The position numbers were made by a program, and so were the translations under genes. Positions 23,491 through 36,062 of a stretch of DNA of 64,000 nt are shown in pieces; positions within the stretch are counted from its first letter, which is position 1, and each line of letters opens with the position of its first letter. Below the pieces are notes generated by a model. The model searched no databases. It saw only the letters and a list, made by a program, of their open reading frames with translations, and was not told the origin of the DNA. The stretch covers positions 167,775,671 to 167,839,670 of the forward strand of contig JBOZIK010000001.1 in assembly GCA_051453625.1 (NCBI GenBank). Reading direction: 5' to 3'. This DNA comes from Welwitschia mirabilis (lineage: Eukaryota > Gnetophyta > Gnetopsida > Welwitschiales).

Positions 23491-26400
23491 ATGATATAGT
23501 TGAAGAAAGATTAAGAACTCTACAAGAGATGATTTTGCACAATAATCTAACATAAATAAATAGTTCTAATCGCAAGGATGAAGAAGTGAAATATGTTAAC
23601 AGAAATAAGTCCAACATGTAAACTTAATTAAGAAATTATATTTTAGCATTATCATCCCCTCATGTCATCTAGACAATAGAGCCAAATGATAATCAAAAAA
23701 GATAAGATTCAATAAAATAAAAATAAAAATAATAAAAAAAGGAAAGATACAGTAATTGATAAGACAATTACAAAAAGTATTCAACATAGTAAGTGTGAAG
23801 AAAATAATGAGAAAAGAATGAATAATAAAGAACCTATATAATTTCAATCCAACTTGATGATAAGTAGACATATCCTTTTCAATAGAGCAATCTACTTTAA
23901 AAAATCTTCCCATGTTTTTCTATTCCATTCTATTAAAAATATTCAAAGAAACATCTTTCCCTTTTCTATCAAGTGACTTTAGCTTATGCCTATAACGATA
24001 AATCTTTTTAAAAATATGACTTGAAAAATTTTAACTTAGAAATTATAGAAAATCTTATCTTTTTAATGATTCACCCTTAGAGCTGAGATTTAGAAAACAT
24101 CTTAAGTATATTAAACCTACCTTCATCATTCATTCTAAAAATCTTTCCCCAATTTTTTGATTCCTAATAGCACCATTAGTCTTTTTTTATCCTTAATATC
24201 AATCTTTAGATAAAATCTATATTTGGAATTCTTCATATCATGTATTTGATAAGAGATTGTTCTTTTATGAACTATATGAATTTTTTATCTCTCATGTTTC
24301 ACATGAATTTTGTGTAGTCAAAATGTTATCTTGTCATGCATGTGTACCTTTTATGTTTTATTAATTAGTCTTTTTTGATTTGATCCTTATTTTTTTAAGA
24401 AAGTACATCATCCTAAGACTATAGCCTTAAGAAAATAAACATTTCATTTTCTTTTTTTTAATAAAGTAGAATTTAGGATTTGAATAAAACTTGTTTTTCC
24501 TTTTCTTTAGTATTTTGTTTTGATTTTATATTATTATGTTTTTATCCTTAGTTTTTATTTTTCTAATAAATTAATCTCTAGATAGTTAAGTCATTATCTT
24601 TTAGAGAAAGTACATCTTAAATGGCTCAGTTGAGATTTCCAATTCGAACACTAAGGAAATTGGAAAAAAGGACAAAGTTTCGAAATCCATAAATTATCAA
24701 AATATTTTGAACATAATAGAAGCAATTGTTTTGAAAGTCCTTCTACCTTTATTTGAGTTCTTTTTTAGCCAATTATTTTGGTGGAAGTTATGCTATCACT
24801 TGAATATCTTTAACTAAACTTGTGTTTTACTTTATGAAGTTACCATAACTAGTAATTTTACTTGGGTATTTCAAATGTAATAAGATTGGATTCATCTAAT
24901 CTTAAGACATTAAAATATCTATGAACTTCATTTTAAAGAATATGTTTTAAGTTTTTTGTGTTTTCTCTCAATGGTGTAAGTGTTTGATTGTTTAGTGGTG
25001 TTCTTTCTTATTTTCATCTCATTTATTTACCTTTGTATTTGAGATTGTGCAGTTATGTAGGATTCATTTTGAAGAGGTATTTAAAAAAATAAGAATAATG
25101 ATCATTATCTATTATTTTTGTGCTGAATACATTATTACCATGATGTCTTATCACATTGAGGTAAAATTTTATGAGAGGGGTCTTTGGTGATGTTGGTAAC
25201 TATGGGAACTCCACTAGAGGGTTAGTTGGCCATGCTTCATAGGTCCTTTTTTTAATAACTATGGCTGTACTATCCTTCATCATAAAATAATAATAAATAC
25301 TTCAAGGATGTGAGATCAATGGTGTTCCTAGTGTTATTAGAGGCCTTGCTTATTTCCTGGAGTAATTGAACTTATAGTAGTCTTACATGATCATTTTATT
25401 TTTGAGGATTCGGGTGTGTTTTGGGGTGTTAGCAGGTGAGTTCATTTCTGAGTAGCTTTTGATATTATCATTCATTATTTGAAAATATGAATTACTTGGC
25501 ATCAGCATAATTATTGCCTATTCAACTGGTACTTTATGAAGTTTTTGCATTATGTCATGCATCACTAATTAAGTGATTTTATGATTTCTTCTATGAGGAT
25601 TTGCTAGGCTTGAATTTAGGATAGATACACAATCTTCTTCATGTTCCTAAGTTATCCATTTCCATTTTGTTTTCCTTAGTTCTTTTATTTGGTATTTCAA
25701 AGTCATTTCTAGACTTTTTCTTAACAAATGCTTAGGACTTAATTATTTAGTAGTTTTCTTATTAATTTTTATTTTCAACCACAATTTTTCTTTATAGGAG
25801 TTAGTTTTCTTTTAAGAAATAATGTTTCTTTAGTTTATGATGATAGTTTTTTCCAACCATTTTTTTGTCTCTTTTTGATTTTAATTCTTTAATTTTCTTT
25901 TTGAGTTTAAATGCATCTAAATAATTGTAAGTTCATAAAACAATTTATAATCTTCCTTAGATTAGTGCATTCACTTCCTTTATTATTTCTTATTCATCAT
26001 GATGGTCATTTCCCCTCTTTCAAACTTTTTGATACCTTTCTTAAACATCCTTAATACCATATGAGCTTAACTTATTTTATTGATACTTTAATTTTTATTA
26101 ATCTTTTGAAAGCCCTTATTATTCTTCTTGTTGTCTAGATGACTAGGGAGATGATGCATAGATATTTTCTAAGGTGCATCACCTTTATGTTTCATCTTTT
26201 TTCACCTCTTTTTAACCTTTCTTTTACACATAAAATACTGCTCTAAAGGCCACTTGTTTTGCTTACTTGTATTTAACTTGCATATTGATATTTTTTTCTT
26301 ATGTGAAAGTAATACGGGATGTATTGATTCATCTATTAGGGGAACAAAACATATATTTTAAGAAATTTTAAGCAAAAATTTAAATTTCTAAGGGTTATTT

Positions 26401-27089
26401 TTAAATTTTCACGATACATATCTATAATGTACTAGTTTTATTATCATCACCTATTCTTTGAATGAGATGCATTATGAATATTATTTAATAAAATATGTAC
26501 TTAACAGTGAAATACTTATAGCATATTTTCCTTACAGGAATAATCCAAGCAATTTAAGAGACCATGAATGAAGTAAATAATGTTATGATCATTTATTTTT
26601 AATATATTTTTCCTTGTAGATTGTGCTTAAAAACTCATGGTTTGATTTATGAATATTATTTTTGAGTTATTACTTTTTCTGATTATACATACAAATCATT
26701 TATCTAAGTTTTTATGGTAATATCTTATGATGATCCTTTTTATTATGACATTCAATCTATATTTCTTTGATGTGCTAAATGTTTTAAAGGAAGGGATAGC
26801 TCATGAGTGAGTGTTTTGATCTTGTTTTTTGATGAGTATGGCTATAGGCATTTGATTTTACAAAATAATTTTGAAAATATTGTCATCCTTATAATCATCC
26901 AGACAATAACTTGAATGATAGCGTGGTTACTTATTTTCCAAAGTAAAACATTCTAATTATTTAATTTTGAAATTTAATCTTGTGTATTAAGATCTTTGAA
27001 CTTAATTTACATATCCCTAGTTAGTGTTTTATCTAAGTCAATTTGGCTCATAATTATAACTATTTGTCAACTTTGTTAGGGACTGATAA
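23491..27089 (+). other. noncoding interior of Athila-like element
   Basis: About 3.6 kb of AT-rich sequence lies between the protease and the 3' LTR. No RT, RNase H or integrase motif was seen on either strand. Three copies of the palindromic motif lie at 23648-23694, 26121-26160 and 26879-26922. The element is either a gag-only nonautonomous type or has lost pol and carries unrelated sequence. Confidence 0.55.
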
Positions 27090-27106
27090 GGCTAAGTAGG
27101 AGGTTG

Positions 27107-28362
27107 TGTTGTGATGACAAATTCTATGTTTTTGGTGGGTTATTTTGAGTAGTTTTGTAGGAAATTTAAATAGGCTTAAGCATAAAACAACGATTATTGA
27201 GAGATAAGGAAAAAATCATGGAAAATGCATAAATACCAATACATTTGAAGGTATTTTGGATAAATTATAATGCTTCATGTTTTGAGGAGGAATTAATGAT
27301 CTACAAAGCCATGTTCAATTGGAAAAAGAGCATTAAGAAGACTGTCATCCCCTCTATTGCCTAGATGACACTACTAAATGACACCATATGAATGCTTATA
27401 GAGATGTTAATTGAACAAACATGGAAGTTAATATGAATTTCTGTTAAGGAGGCATCATCCCCATCATTGTCTGGACAACAACTAGGATGACCATCTAATT
27501 TTAGTCAATGCATTAAACTTCATCAAGCTTACGTAATGTATTATGTTCTTTTTGTATATCATTAGGATTTCTCATGCATCTATTAGGATTATCTATTTTT
27601 GAGTATGTTATTATAAATAAATACCTGCTTTACCCTCACTCTGAGTTTATCTTCTTTAGCAACAAAAAATCTCATGATATGAGATCGAAGAATAGGAGGT
27701 TCATCCATTAGCTGTAAAGAGGAGTCTTTTTTAGTATTAGGTCATGTTCTCTTCATTGAGGTGTTTCTTCTTTGTAAGAGGATATTAGTTCAACTCTAAT
27801 GAAAATATTATTTTACTTTAATTCATGTACATGTCCCTTGTGGTTTATAATAATTATGATTTTGTGATAGTTTCATAATTAACATAGGTAATTAAGGACA
27901 ATCTTTATCAAGGTTGAAATTATTAGTTTAGGATTTATATTGCATTGCATTTTATATTCTATAGCTTAATCATTGCATGTTTTTCATATTCTATTCGACA
28001 TACTTAATAAACTAGGTTAGTTTTAATTAATGATAGTTTTCTTAATTTATTTAGGTTATATAGGGTCAATCTTAGTGACAGAGATTTGGTAGTCAGATAG
28101 ATATTGCATTTAGATTAGTTTTCATTTGCATTGAATAGTGTGTTTACTTTTCTTGTATTGAACTTTTTATTTTGTAACCTAAAAGAAAAACTTAAAAATA
28201 CATTACAAAAATCGATTCTCTGGCTTTAAGCCTAGCGCCTTTAATGAATTACGACATTTTAGTTAACTCCCATTTATATTAGTGTGTTATCTTTGTACAA
28301 ATATTTGTGATTGACAGAATTTAATCAAGGACATAATGATTGGATAAATATGAACTACAACA
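27107..28362 (+). repeat. 3' LTR of Athila-like element
   Basis: It starts TGTTGTGATGAC after a decayed polypurine tract (CTAAGTAGGAGGTTG, 27092-27106) and ends at AACTACAACA. It aligns along its whole length with 19421-20672. Two copies of the motif lie at 27341-27385 and 27452-27500. Confidence 0.9.
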
Positions 28363-28367
28363 TCTAG

Positions 28368-29310
28368 TAAGGACTTAACCACATTAGAAAGAATTTGTAT
28401 TAAGGTCCAATTTGTCTTGAAATTCTATCCCTCTTAAGGAGTAAGTCTCCCACTTGAAACTCTTTAGTAGTAAATGTTTTATTAAATCATCTCTTAACTA
28501 TCACTTGATGGTACAAGAGATTTTCAATAGCCTTAATTATCTTTTGTTCAAGTTTTTATAATTAATAAATTATTATAATTACATTTTAATAATATTTCAT
28601 GTAGTTTAGAAAGAACTCAAAATTGGAAGTCTCTAAGTTGATGGGTAATAATGATTTCTGGCCATAGCCTAACTCATAGGATGAGGATCTGATTAGTTTC
28701 TTCTAGTAAATCTGATTAACCCAAATAATCCACTTACGTTTCTCATGGTAAATCTTTGGATTCTTATCAATCATCATTTTAATTACTGATATTATGATTT
28801 TATTAGATGATTTTACTAGGACATTACATTATGGATAATATTTGGTATCAAGTTTAATTAGAACATGATTATCCATCACTCAGTTACTTAATTTGTCTAA
28901 TATGAAAGAAGGATTATTATCAGTAATAAGAACAAATGAAACTCCATACTGAGAGGTAATGTTTACTTTAATAAATTTTATTACTTCATGGCTAATGGTA
29001 CTTCATGTGGCTTTACACTCTAGCCATCTAATGTGATAATTAGTTATCATGATGATGAAGTGATGTTAGATTGAGAAAGAAGAATTAATTGATCCAATGA
29101 AATCTAAAGCCCATTTGAAAAAGGGTCTTACTTCAATGATTGTTCTTAGAGAAGTTGAGGCCTTATCCTCTTTACCCTTGAAGATTTAACATTACAAACA
29201 TGATTTGACTGTGTTGTAAGTATTTCTTGTAATCATTGATCAATAATATCCTACTTGCATAATCTTATGGAATAGATCCCTATAGTCAAGGTAATCCTCT
29301 TGATATAACT
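28368..29310 (-). pseudogene. Gypsy integrase, proximal part
   Basis: Minus-strand traces of the integrase core: DFIGSIN, IIMITNYHIRWLE, EVIKFIKVNI then QYGVSF, ITDNNPSFILDKL (the second catalytic Asp of the DDE triad lies in TDN) and SSNKI. After the core comes KEFQVGDLLLKRDRISRQIG, the GPY-type C-terminal entry. Several stops interrupt it. The frame runs off into the target duplication at 28363-28367 and resumes at 19415. Confidence 0.8.
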
Positions 29311-29727
29311 CCTACAAGTAATGATCAACATGTTCTTGATTAAGACATTTTAAATATAGTCCATGTATATTCTTGCAGTGAAGAATACCCTATATGAAGA
29401 TGAACCTAGTGCATTGGGAAATTAAGAGTTTTCACTTGTATCTTAATAGATCAGAGGAGCACTTGTAAAATGTTAAATAATGTTTGATATTAGCATACTA
29501 GATATTATTACTTTAATTTAGTGTGGAAGACATGCTTCCAATGTTATCTAACTACATTATGTGGATAGGTATTCATTGATAATCAATTTGCATTTCATCA
29601 TTCTTAAGAATAGTATCTTGAGTAATCAATTGGATGAGAGTAGTTCATATGACTAGCTTAGTACTTTCCACTGTATGTCATATTCTTATAGTTTCATGAT
29701 CTAGTTAGCTCTTTTCTCTACAAGGTC

Positions 29728-29946
29728 TTATAGCTTAGCTAGTGCTACAATTGCTAGATCAAGAACTATGATGATAATTTTATCTCCTAAGAGATAATAT
29801 CTAAGTTTATTTAGATCTTTGATACTTATGTATAAATGTTTTTTGACTAGGGTATACCTTATTTCAGTGTCTTTTAAAAGTTTAAAAATAAAGGTGGTAG
29901 GCCTTTCTCCTTCATTTTGAACATCTTGGATCAAGATGCCCACCAC
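29728..29946 (-). pseudogene. Gypsy RNase H fragment
   Basis: This 72-codon open segment contains ILIQDVQNEGERPTTFIFKL, EIRYTLVKKHLYISIK, LNKLRYYLLG and DLAIVAL. It matches the RNase H domain of plant Gypsy pol (RPIxFxSRxLxxAExRYxxxEKxxLAxVxAxKKLRHYLLG). The catalytic residues upstream are lost or shifted. Confidence 0.8.
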
Positions 29947-30039
29947 AATATGTTCACTTAAGAAAGTATATAAGATGAATTCATTTTCAAGCCATGGAGC
30001 AACTAGAGTTAGAGCTTCGATTATTGCTCCTTAATGGCA

Positions 30040-31000
30040 AGGAAGCCCTTATTTACTTTCTCATTCCAGTTAATTAATTAATCTTTATGTAGTATATTGT
30101 TAATTATCCTAATCATTTTTGCGAACATTGGAATGAATCGATGGATAAAGTTGATCTTTCCAAAGAAGGACTTTAGTTATTCTTTTAATCAATGGATATG
30201 GAATCTTAAGATTACATTAACCATCTTAGGATGGTGAGGAAGGCCTTATTTATTTCTTCATTTCAAATAATTAATTAATCTTTATTTGATGTATTATTAC
30301 TTGTCTTGATCATTTTTGTGAACGTTAGAATGAATCAATAGATAAAGTTGATCTTTTTAAAAAAGGACTTTAATTATTTTTTTATCAATGGATATGAGAT
30401 CTTAAGGATCACATTAACCCTCTTAGGATTAATGAAAATCCCATAATGATAACATGCCTAAGGAATTTTATTAATTGAACTCTAGATACTAATTTCTTGG
30501 CATTTAAATATTACTTTGTAATATTTGCATCTTTTGAAGACATATCATAAGTTCCAAATGTAAGTACCTCTGTCTTGTAAGAAGACAGTGAGGTTATCCA
30601 AGTAAATGACAATGCATTTTCCTATCAAGTCTTTGAGTGCTTTATCTATTATTCTTTAAAAGGCTAAGTATACATTAATAAGATCATAAGGAATTTTCAC
30701 AAATTGGAAGATTCCTCATTTAGTTATAAATGTAGTCTTATTTTGATTAGACTTATTCAAAAGGATATGGTTATATCCCAAATAGCCATCTAGAAATGAG
30801 TACCTTTATGACCAATTAATCATTTCCAAGAACTCTTCCATATTTTGTAATAGGTAATTATCTTTAATGCATATTTGAATTTAGATTTCTAAAGTCTACA
30901 CATAAGGGAATTTCAGCCTTTTTTTTCTTATAGAAACCAAGTTTGCGACCTATCTTGAATGTCTAACTAGGTAAATGATTTTGGATTTGAAAAGCTTATT
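30040..31000 (-). pseudogene. Gypsy reverse transcriptase fragment
   Basis: KALKDLIGKCIVIYLDNLTV precedes FLQDRG at 30570-30640. The catalytic YLDD box is YLDN (AAC codon at 30593-30595). Downstream come HFIHRFIPMFAKMI-type thumb motifs, present twice because of a tandem duplication. Stops are frequent upstream of the YLDN box. Confidence 0.8.
30043..30428. repeat. 197-bp tandem duplication inside the RT thumb
   Basis: Two units with offset 197 bp (about 30043-30232 and 30240-30428) both read CCTTATTTA at the left and CTTAGGAT at the right. They carry the same RT segment. The units have diverged, so the duplication is not recent. Confidence 0.8.
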
Positions 31001-32344
31001 GATTTTTAGTTTCATAATAGGTTTGATTTTTGGATTTAAATTTCTTAACTTTTGATTAAAAGGTTTGGGGTTTAGAATAATGAAAATTATGTGTGTGATA
31101 ATCAAATGATTATATGCTTTGAGATCCTCATACAACCATGTTAAAACATCATTAAATGCATGTAGTAAATCAATAAGTTTCTTCTTTGCATTAGTGTATA
31201 GCTAACTACTAATCTTGACAGGTAAGTAATTTTGATTCTTATGAATAGTGGTAACTTTAGTCTTAGCCAAATTTTATCAATCATTTCGGCTTTTATTTTG
31301 GTCTAATTTTCTGGCTTCCCAATTAAATCCTCATTTAAGGAGTTTAGGTTTAAGTTAATTAAGGATAATCTCAAGAGGTTTATCTTTTGTCTTATCCTCT
31401 TGATCTCTTGCTTGAAATCTGATGATACTATCTTGGAATTCTTCTTGTAAAGTTATGAACATAAAAAACTAGTTATCATCATCAAAAACCTATAAATGTA
31501 TGACACTATAAATAAATAAATAGTAAGGGGGCATTTGAATGATTTCTTATGAATCATATTTACCATGTATAAAGGATATATCAAGGATAGACACAACTTG
31601 TATGAGGGCATCTAGTATGTAGTTTTCTTACAAGGATTATGATACAATGTTACATAGTTGAAGCACTCAAGAATGTCAAGGACACACATCTTATATGATT
31701 GCATAATCAAACTTTAATATTCATATATTACATTGAGCTAGTTAATAATTAATTGAAAATTGTCAAAAATTGTTAGCTTTTCTAAGTTATGGTATTAGAT
31801 GAATTTCAGCCCATGTATTAATCCTTTGTATTCCATTACATTGTTTGTTATAAGAAAAGTGAAATTGATTTCCTTTAGGATGATTGACAAATAAGGAATA
31901 GCTAGCATAGTACTTGCACCTTCTTCTTTCTTTGAAGAAGCTCCATCTACATAGAGAATAGCTACGTCAAGATATTGTATATTGTTAAGGAAATTTTTGG
32001 ATCATGATTAATAAGATCTTTAACATATCTTAGTTGGATTTCCAAATTTTGCACTTGAAATTTAAGTCTTCTTTAATAAATATGGATCACTAAAGAGAAA
32101 ATTATTTCCATCTGGTTGGTGAAATGGATAAACATCCTCATAATCTTATGATATCTCTTGGTAAGTTTGATAGTAAGCAGTTTAGAAAATGTTTGTAAAT
32201 GGATTTAGCTTAATCTTTGTTTTGACTACTATATCTTCCAACTCATCTTCATTTTCCACTATGTATTCTCACATACCCAAGTCAATCACTTCCAAAAAAG
32301 GTGATCTAAAATTAGGTCTTGGGATATTAGGAGAATTCGAAAAG

Positions 32345-32665
32345 GTTATCACTTAATTGAAGAAAGGATCATGTGATATAACAATTAATTTAGACTTATC
32401 TTTGATAGGGATAAATAACTCTAGGAAATCCAAGTAAAAGAAGCCTCCAAACTAAGCTCTAGAAGAATGTAAAAGTAGCATCCCATTTATAGGTTTCACT
32501 TTAACTACATAAAAGTCTACTTTAAATGAGATGCTAGGGTGGGATTTCAACTAGACTTGTTTCAACAGTCCTAGAACTTCAACACTTAATCCATCTAACT
32601 GAATAATTCTTCTTAATGGGGGTGACATCTTAAAGTCAATATCCTCATAAATCTCATAGCACGAT
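32345..32665 (-). pseudogene. Gypsy protease-region fragment
   Basis: IYEDIDFKMSPPLRRIIQLD, VEVLGLLKQV, DFYVVKVKPINGMLLLHSSR and FGGFFYLDFLELFIPIKDKS match the C-terminal half of a plant Gypsy protease region (DFYVxDxxxxxxxLLGRxW). The DTG catalytic part was not found. Confidence 0.6.
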
Positions 32666-33299
32666 GTTAACTATAACCTCTAAACCCATTAGGTAATTAT
32701 GAATATTTTTTATATTTATGATTAGGGATATCAGAAATGGAGGTTAATCTTGCTTGGAGATAGCATTTTTCTTGGGATTAAACATTGTTAGAGAATGAAT
32801 TCCTTTTGTTTTACCTTTAATAAGTTGTATGAAATTATCTTGTTAAGAGATATCCTTCCCCTTAATATTGGTGTTGCTTTATAATAATGATTCTTTTAGA
32901 ACATCTTTGACTTCTTGAAATTACATAAAGTTACTAATAGGGATGTTGATTTGCAACTTTTAAAACTCATATATGATGCTGAAAGGCTTAGCTACTTCTT
33001 TGTTCTCATTGTTAGTATCTTGGAAAGAAACATTTTTTGGGTAAGGTAGGATGCTTTGGTAGCCTTCCTTCAAATTTTTTGATGAAGAAGCCATATTATG
33101 AGGGTTGTAAAATTTCTATTAGAAGGATAATAAGTATTACTCTTTTGAATGTATCCTCCTTATGAATTTCTAGCATGTTTTATGTTTTTATATGATCCAG
33201 TGTCACTTGCTAGTCCAAAGTTGTTCAAAATATTAACCTATTCGTGAGATTGGAAGGGCGTGTTTTTCATCTCAGGAGTTACTTCTATCCTCATTATTG

Positions 33300-33420
33300 A
33301 TGCTTTTCCATGGTTTTTAGCTACGTCCCTAAAGATCGATTGGAATTCACAATAAGGATTTTTAAAATGATAAGCTCAGTGTAATTGACAATACTCATCA
33401 TGAGTAGTAAATCATTAACC
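33300..33420 (-). pseudogene. Gypsy gag zinc-finger-like segment
   Basis: The minus strand reads EYCQLH, stop, AYHFKNPYCEFQ. It resembles the C-x2-H-x3/4-H-x4/5-C motif (YCxFHRxxxHxTxxCxxLK) of gag in one group of plant Gypsy elements. It agrees in position with gag upstream of the protease. It is short, so the call is tentative. Confidence 0.45.
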
Positions 33421-34650
33421 TACCTCAAGTTATGGAATTGTTTTTATTTGGTTCAAAGTCTATTTCTAATTTCATTTCAACTCTATTACTTCTTTGGCTA
33501 GTATTTTCAATGTTATCAATACTTGGATTAACTTAGCTTTCTTATTTTAATGGATATTTTCAAAGTTGATGGTTTGATTAAACATTTGAGTGAAATTGGG
33601 TTAATTATTAACAATCAACTATATGAGTTATTATAATTGCACTTTAATAAAAGTTTCAAAGTTTGTTATGTTAAGAAGCTACTTTGAATTAGGGAAAAGA
33701 CTTGTAATAATTGAGGAGTTGAAAGCTAAGCATATATGAAAAGATCATTATAATTATGGATGGAATAGTTGGTCTATTGGAGATTCTAGAGAGGATGAGT
33801 AAATATAGGATTATCAGTTGAGTACTGTAATGGGCTTAGAAACTTGATGCTCTTTAGATATATAGCTTCATTCATCTATTATTATAAAATGATGATGCTT
33901 GGATTACCAGTGATTTGATGTGCTAGATAAGGCCCTAACATTAAAAATGTAGAAGTTTTTGATGTTAATATCATTTGTCTTCATTTCAACAAGGACACAA
34001 GATAGTTGGCAAATGAATCTCAAGATGTATTACTTGAGGTCTTCTCTTAGCATATTTCTGATACTAGTGAAGCTTATCATAGCTAAAGCAGGGCTCATAA
34101 GCTTTTTAAATTATCTAATAAACTTTTCTTCTAGTTGAGGTCAGGTGAAAATGAATAAATTTTCAATAGTAAGAAACTAGTCTAGAGGAGGTCCTTTAGA
34201 GAGTTGTAGTAAAGATTTAACAAGTGATGTTGTAATGATAAGCATCATATAGTCCTAAAAAGTTCTTGTAACTTTTTTAGGTGTTCTTTAGCCTTCTTTA
34301 CTCATGGGTCAAACAAGATATTAAGCTATTGTAAAGTTTTAGGAATGGCATGTATTTGTTGAAAGTTAAAAGGGTTTATAACAATTTGATTAGCGATTGT
34401 ATTTAGCATTAATGGTTATGTATCAAACATGAAGAGTTCTTTAGTTGGGAACTTAGAATCCTAATCTAAAATTAGAGAGTTAGTACTTCATAAAGAAGCC
34501 GAACCATAAGCAAAATTTACATGGGGTATAAGTCATAACTATTCATTTGTTCAACGTGATTTATGAAGGTATAGGGATAAGTGTATAGGGAAGCAAAAGA
34601 TTATTGAAATCATAGGTTTCAAGCCCTCCTTCTAGTGCTAGATGAAAACA

Positions 34651-35588
34651 TGTTGAGATGTGGATTTTGGTCAAACGTATGCACTAATGTGTTTGGGAGT
34701 GAACTAGTCTATTAGTTCACTTACTTGTTTGGATAGGTGATTACCTATGGCTCTATTCTTAGGGTATGGTAAAACCTAGAAATGGTCTCAATTAACTAAG
34801 AGTAAATGAAAAAGTATGTAGCTAGAAAGAAAGGATTTTAGAGAGAGATTTTAGATGAGATTTGTTTTAGATCACAAAAAAGCTAGCAAAGGGAAAAGGA
34901 TCCTATAGAGTCTAGGAATCATAGGGTAAAGGTTTTAGATAGGTAGAGGATGGAATGCAATATAACAGATAGTTAAGAGATGGCTTGACAAAGAAATTTT
35001 AAGGATAAATTGTAGAATAGATAATTAGGGCTAGTTTGGAGAAGATTGTTGTTTACGAGATTTTTCACAAACCAAGGATTAGTTCAAATGTCATTGAATC
35101 ATAGATGATTTATTAGATGGTTTACTCAGACTCAATGATGATTGACTTTCCTCGGTTTTAATTGATACAACTAATGCTATTTTATCTTACTCAGAATATA
35201 AGGAAGTATAGATATTGAAGTTTTCACAATCAAAATATTTTAAATTACTCTAAAAGATTTTAAAATCAGGTGTCATTAGTGTTTCCTATACGAACACTAA
35301 TCCTTTTATAAATCACCTTATAAAATACGAAAATACTAAACATAAAACATAAATGATTGATACGTAGTATTTTTTTTTTTTAAAAGTAGAAACTACAAAA
35401 TCCCATATAAAGAGTCTAAAATTATCAGAAATGCAAAATTCCTTATAAAACAATCTGAAACAAAAAGAAAAAATATTATTAGAGATGCAAAACTCCATAC
35501 AAAAGAAAACATCTGGATTGTAATTCCTTAAAAAATGTCTCATATTTGTATCGTGAATCCAAAAACTTAAAAATAGGTCCGTTCCCTT
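34651..35588. other. possible 5' LTR of antisense Gypsy; no gene
   Basis: It lies outside the element's leader. Read on plus it begins TGTTGAGATGTGGATTTTGG, which would be the LTR end. No matching LTR was found on the other side, so this is a guess from position. Two related segments of about 60 bp lie at 35400-35510 (GAAATGCAAAATTCC and GAGATGCAAAACTCC). Confidence 0.3.
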
Positions 35589-36062
35589 AGTGGAAATGGG
35601 CAGTCCACATGTCACCTTTGAATTGAGATCCAAGAAAGTTCAACCAGTAAACATCAGGAAGATGGCCTGCAGAAAGATAGTAACAAGGAGCATGAAACTT
35701 ACCAAAGAAGTGGCCGAATATAAAAGCAGAGAAACAATAGAAACATTGACAATCAGCGCATTGAAGGCATAGAGGTGAGGAGGAAGTCTACTACAGACAA
35801 CCGAAAAAAATGTACAAACGTTTTTGCCGGGGGCTCCTCTCCTGACACTGCTAACTTTTTTCTCCTTTTGTCGCTATAAGGCTGCGCTGTTTTGTAATTA
35901 TCCTCGTCTGAGGTGTTGCTGCTTCTTTTTTCCTTCTGAGGTGGCAAAGGCAACCTTCTCTGTCCATTCTGCGTTGTTTTGTAATTACCTCTGGCCAGCG
36001 CCCTGTTCGCTGCTGCGCTGCTGCTGTGCCTCTGCTTTAACCAAGCACAGTGCTGGCTTTTC

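Larger units (their letters stand above)
19416..28367 (+). mobile_element. Gypsy LTR retrotransposon, Athila-like, gag-protease only
   Basis: A full-length but decayed element with both LTRs (19421-20672 and 27107-28362) and flanking 5-base target duplications CCTAG (19416-19420) and TCTAG (28363-28367, one mismatch). Internal order on the plus strand: primer site, leader, gag (21373 to about 22600), protease (about 23060-23490), then about 3.6 kb in which I find no reverse transcriptase or integrase. The element is inserted in the integrase end of an older antisense Gypsy, whose frame resumes on the far side. LTR divergence is roughly one base in five in the first 70 bases, mostly transitions, so it is old. 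The Athila-like assignment rests on the primer site, the form of gag and the protease segment. Confidence 0.88.
28368..34650 (-). mobile_element. antisense Gypsy retrotransposon, decayed, with gag and pol
   Basis: Reading right to left: gag (about 34.5 to 33.3 kb), protease (about 32.67-32.35 kb), reverse transcriptase (about 31.0-30.0 kb), RNase H (29.95-29.73 kb), integrase (29.3-28.37 kb, continued at 19415-19306 beyond the inserted element). This is the Gypsy order. All parts carry stops and frameshifts. A plausible leader reads CTAGCACTAGAAGGAGGGCT on the minus strand near 34630. The 5' LTR would lie to its right but I could not pair it with a 3' LTR. Confidence 0.85.

Noticed and set aside
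35313-35633. 106-codon minus-strand open frame left of the kinase flank
   Set aside because: Phe- and Cys-rich translation of two related 60-bp noncoding segments; no recognisable domain.
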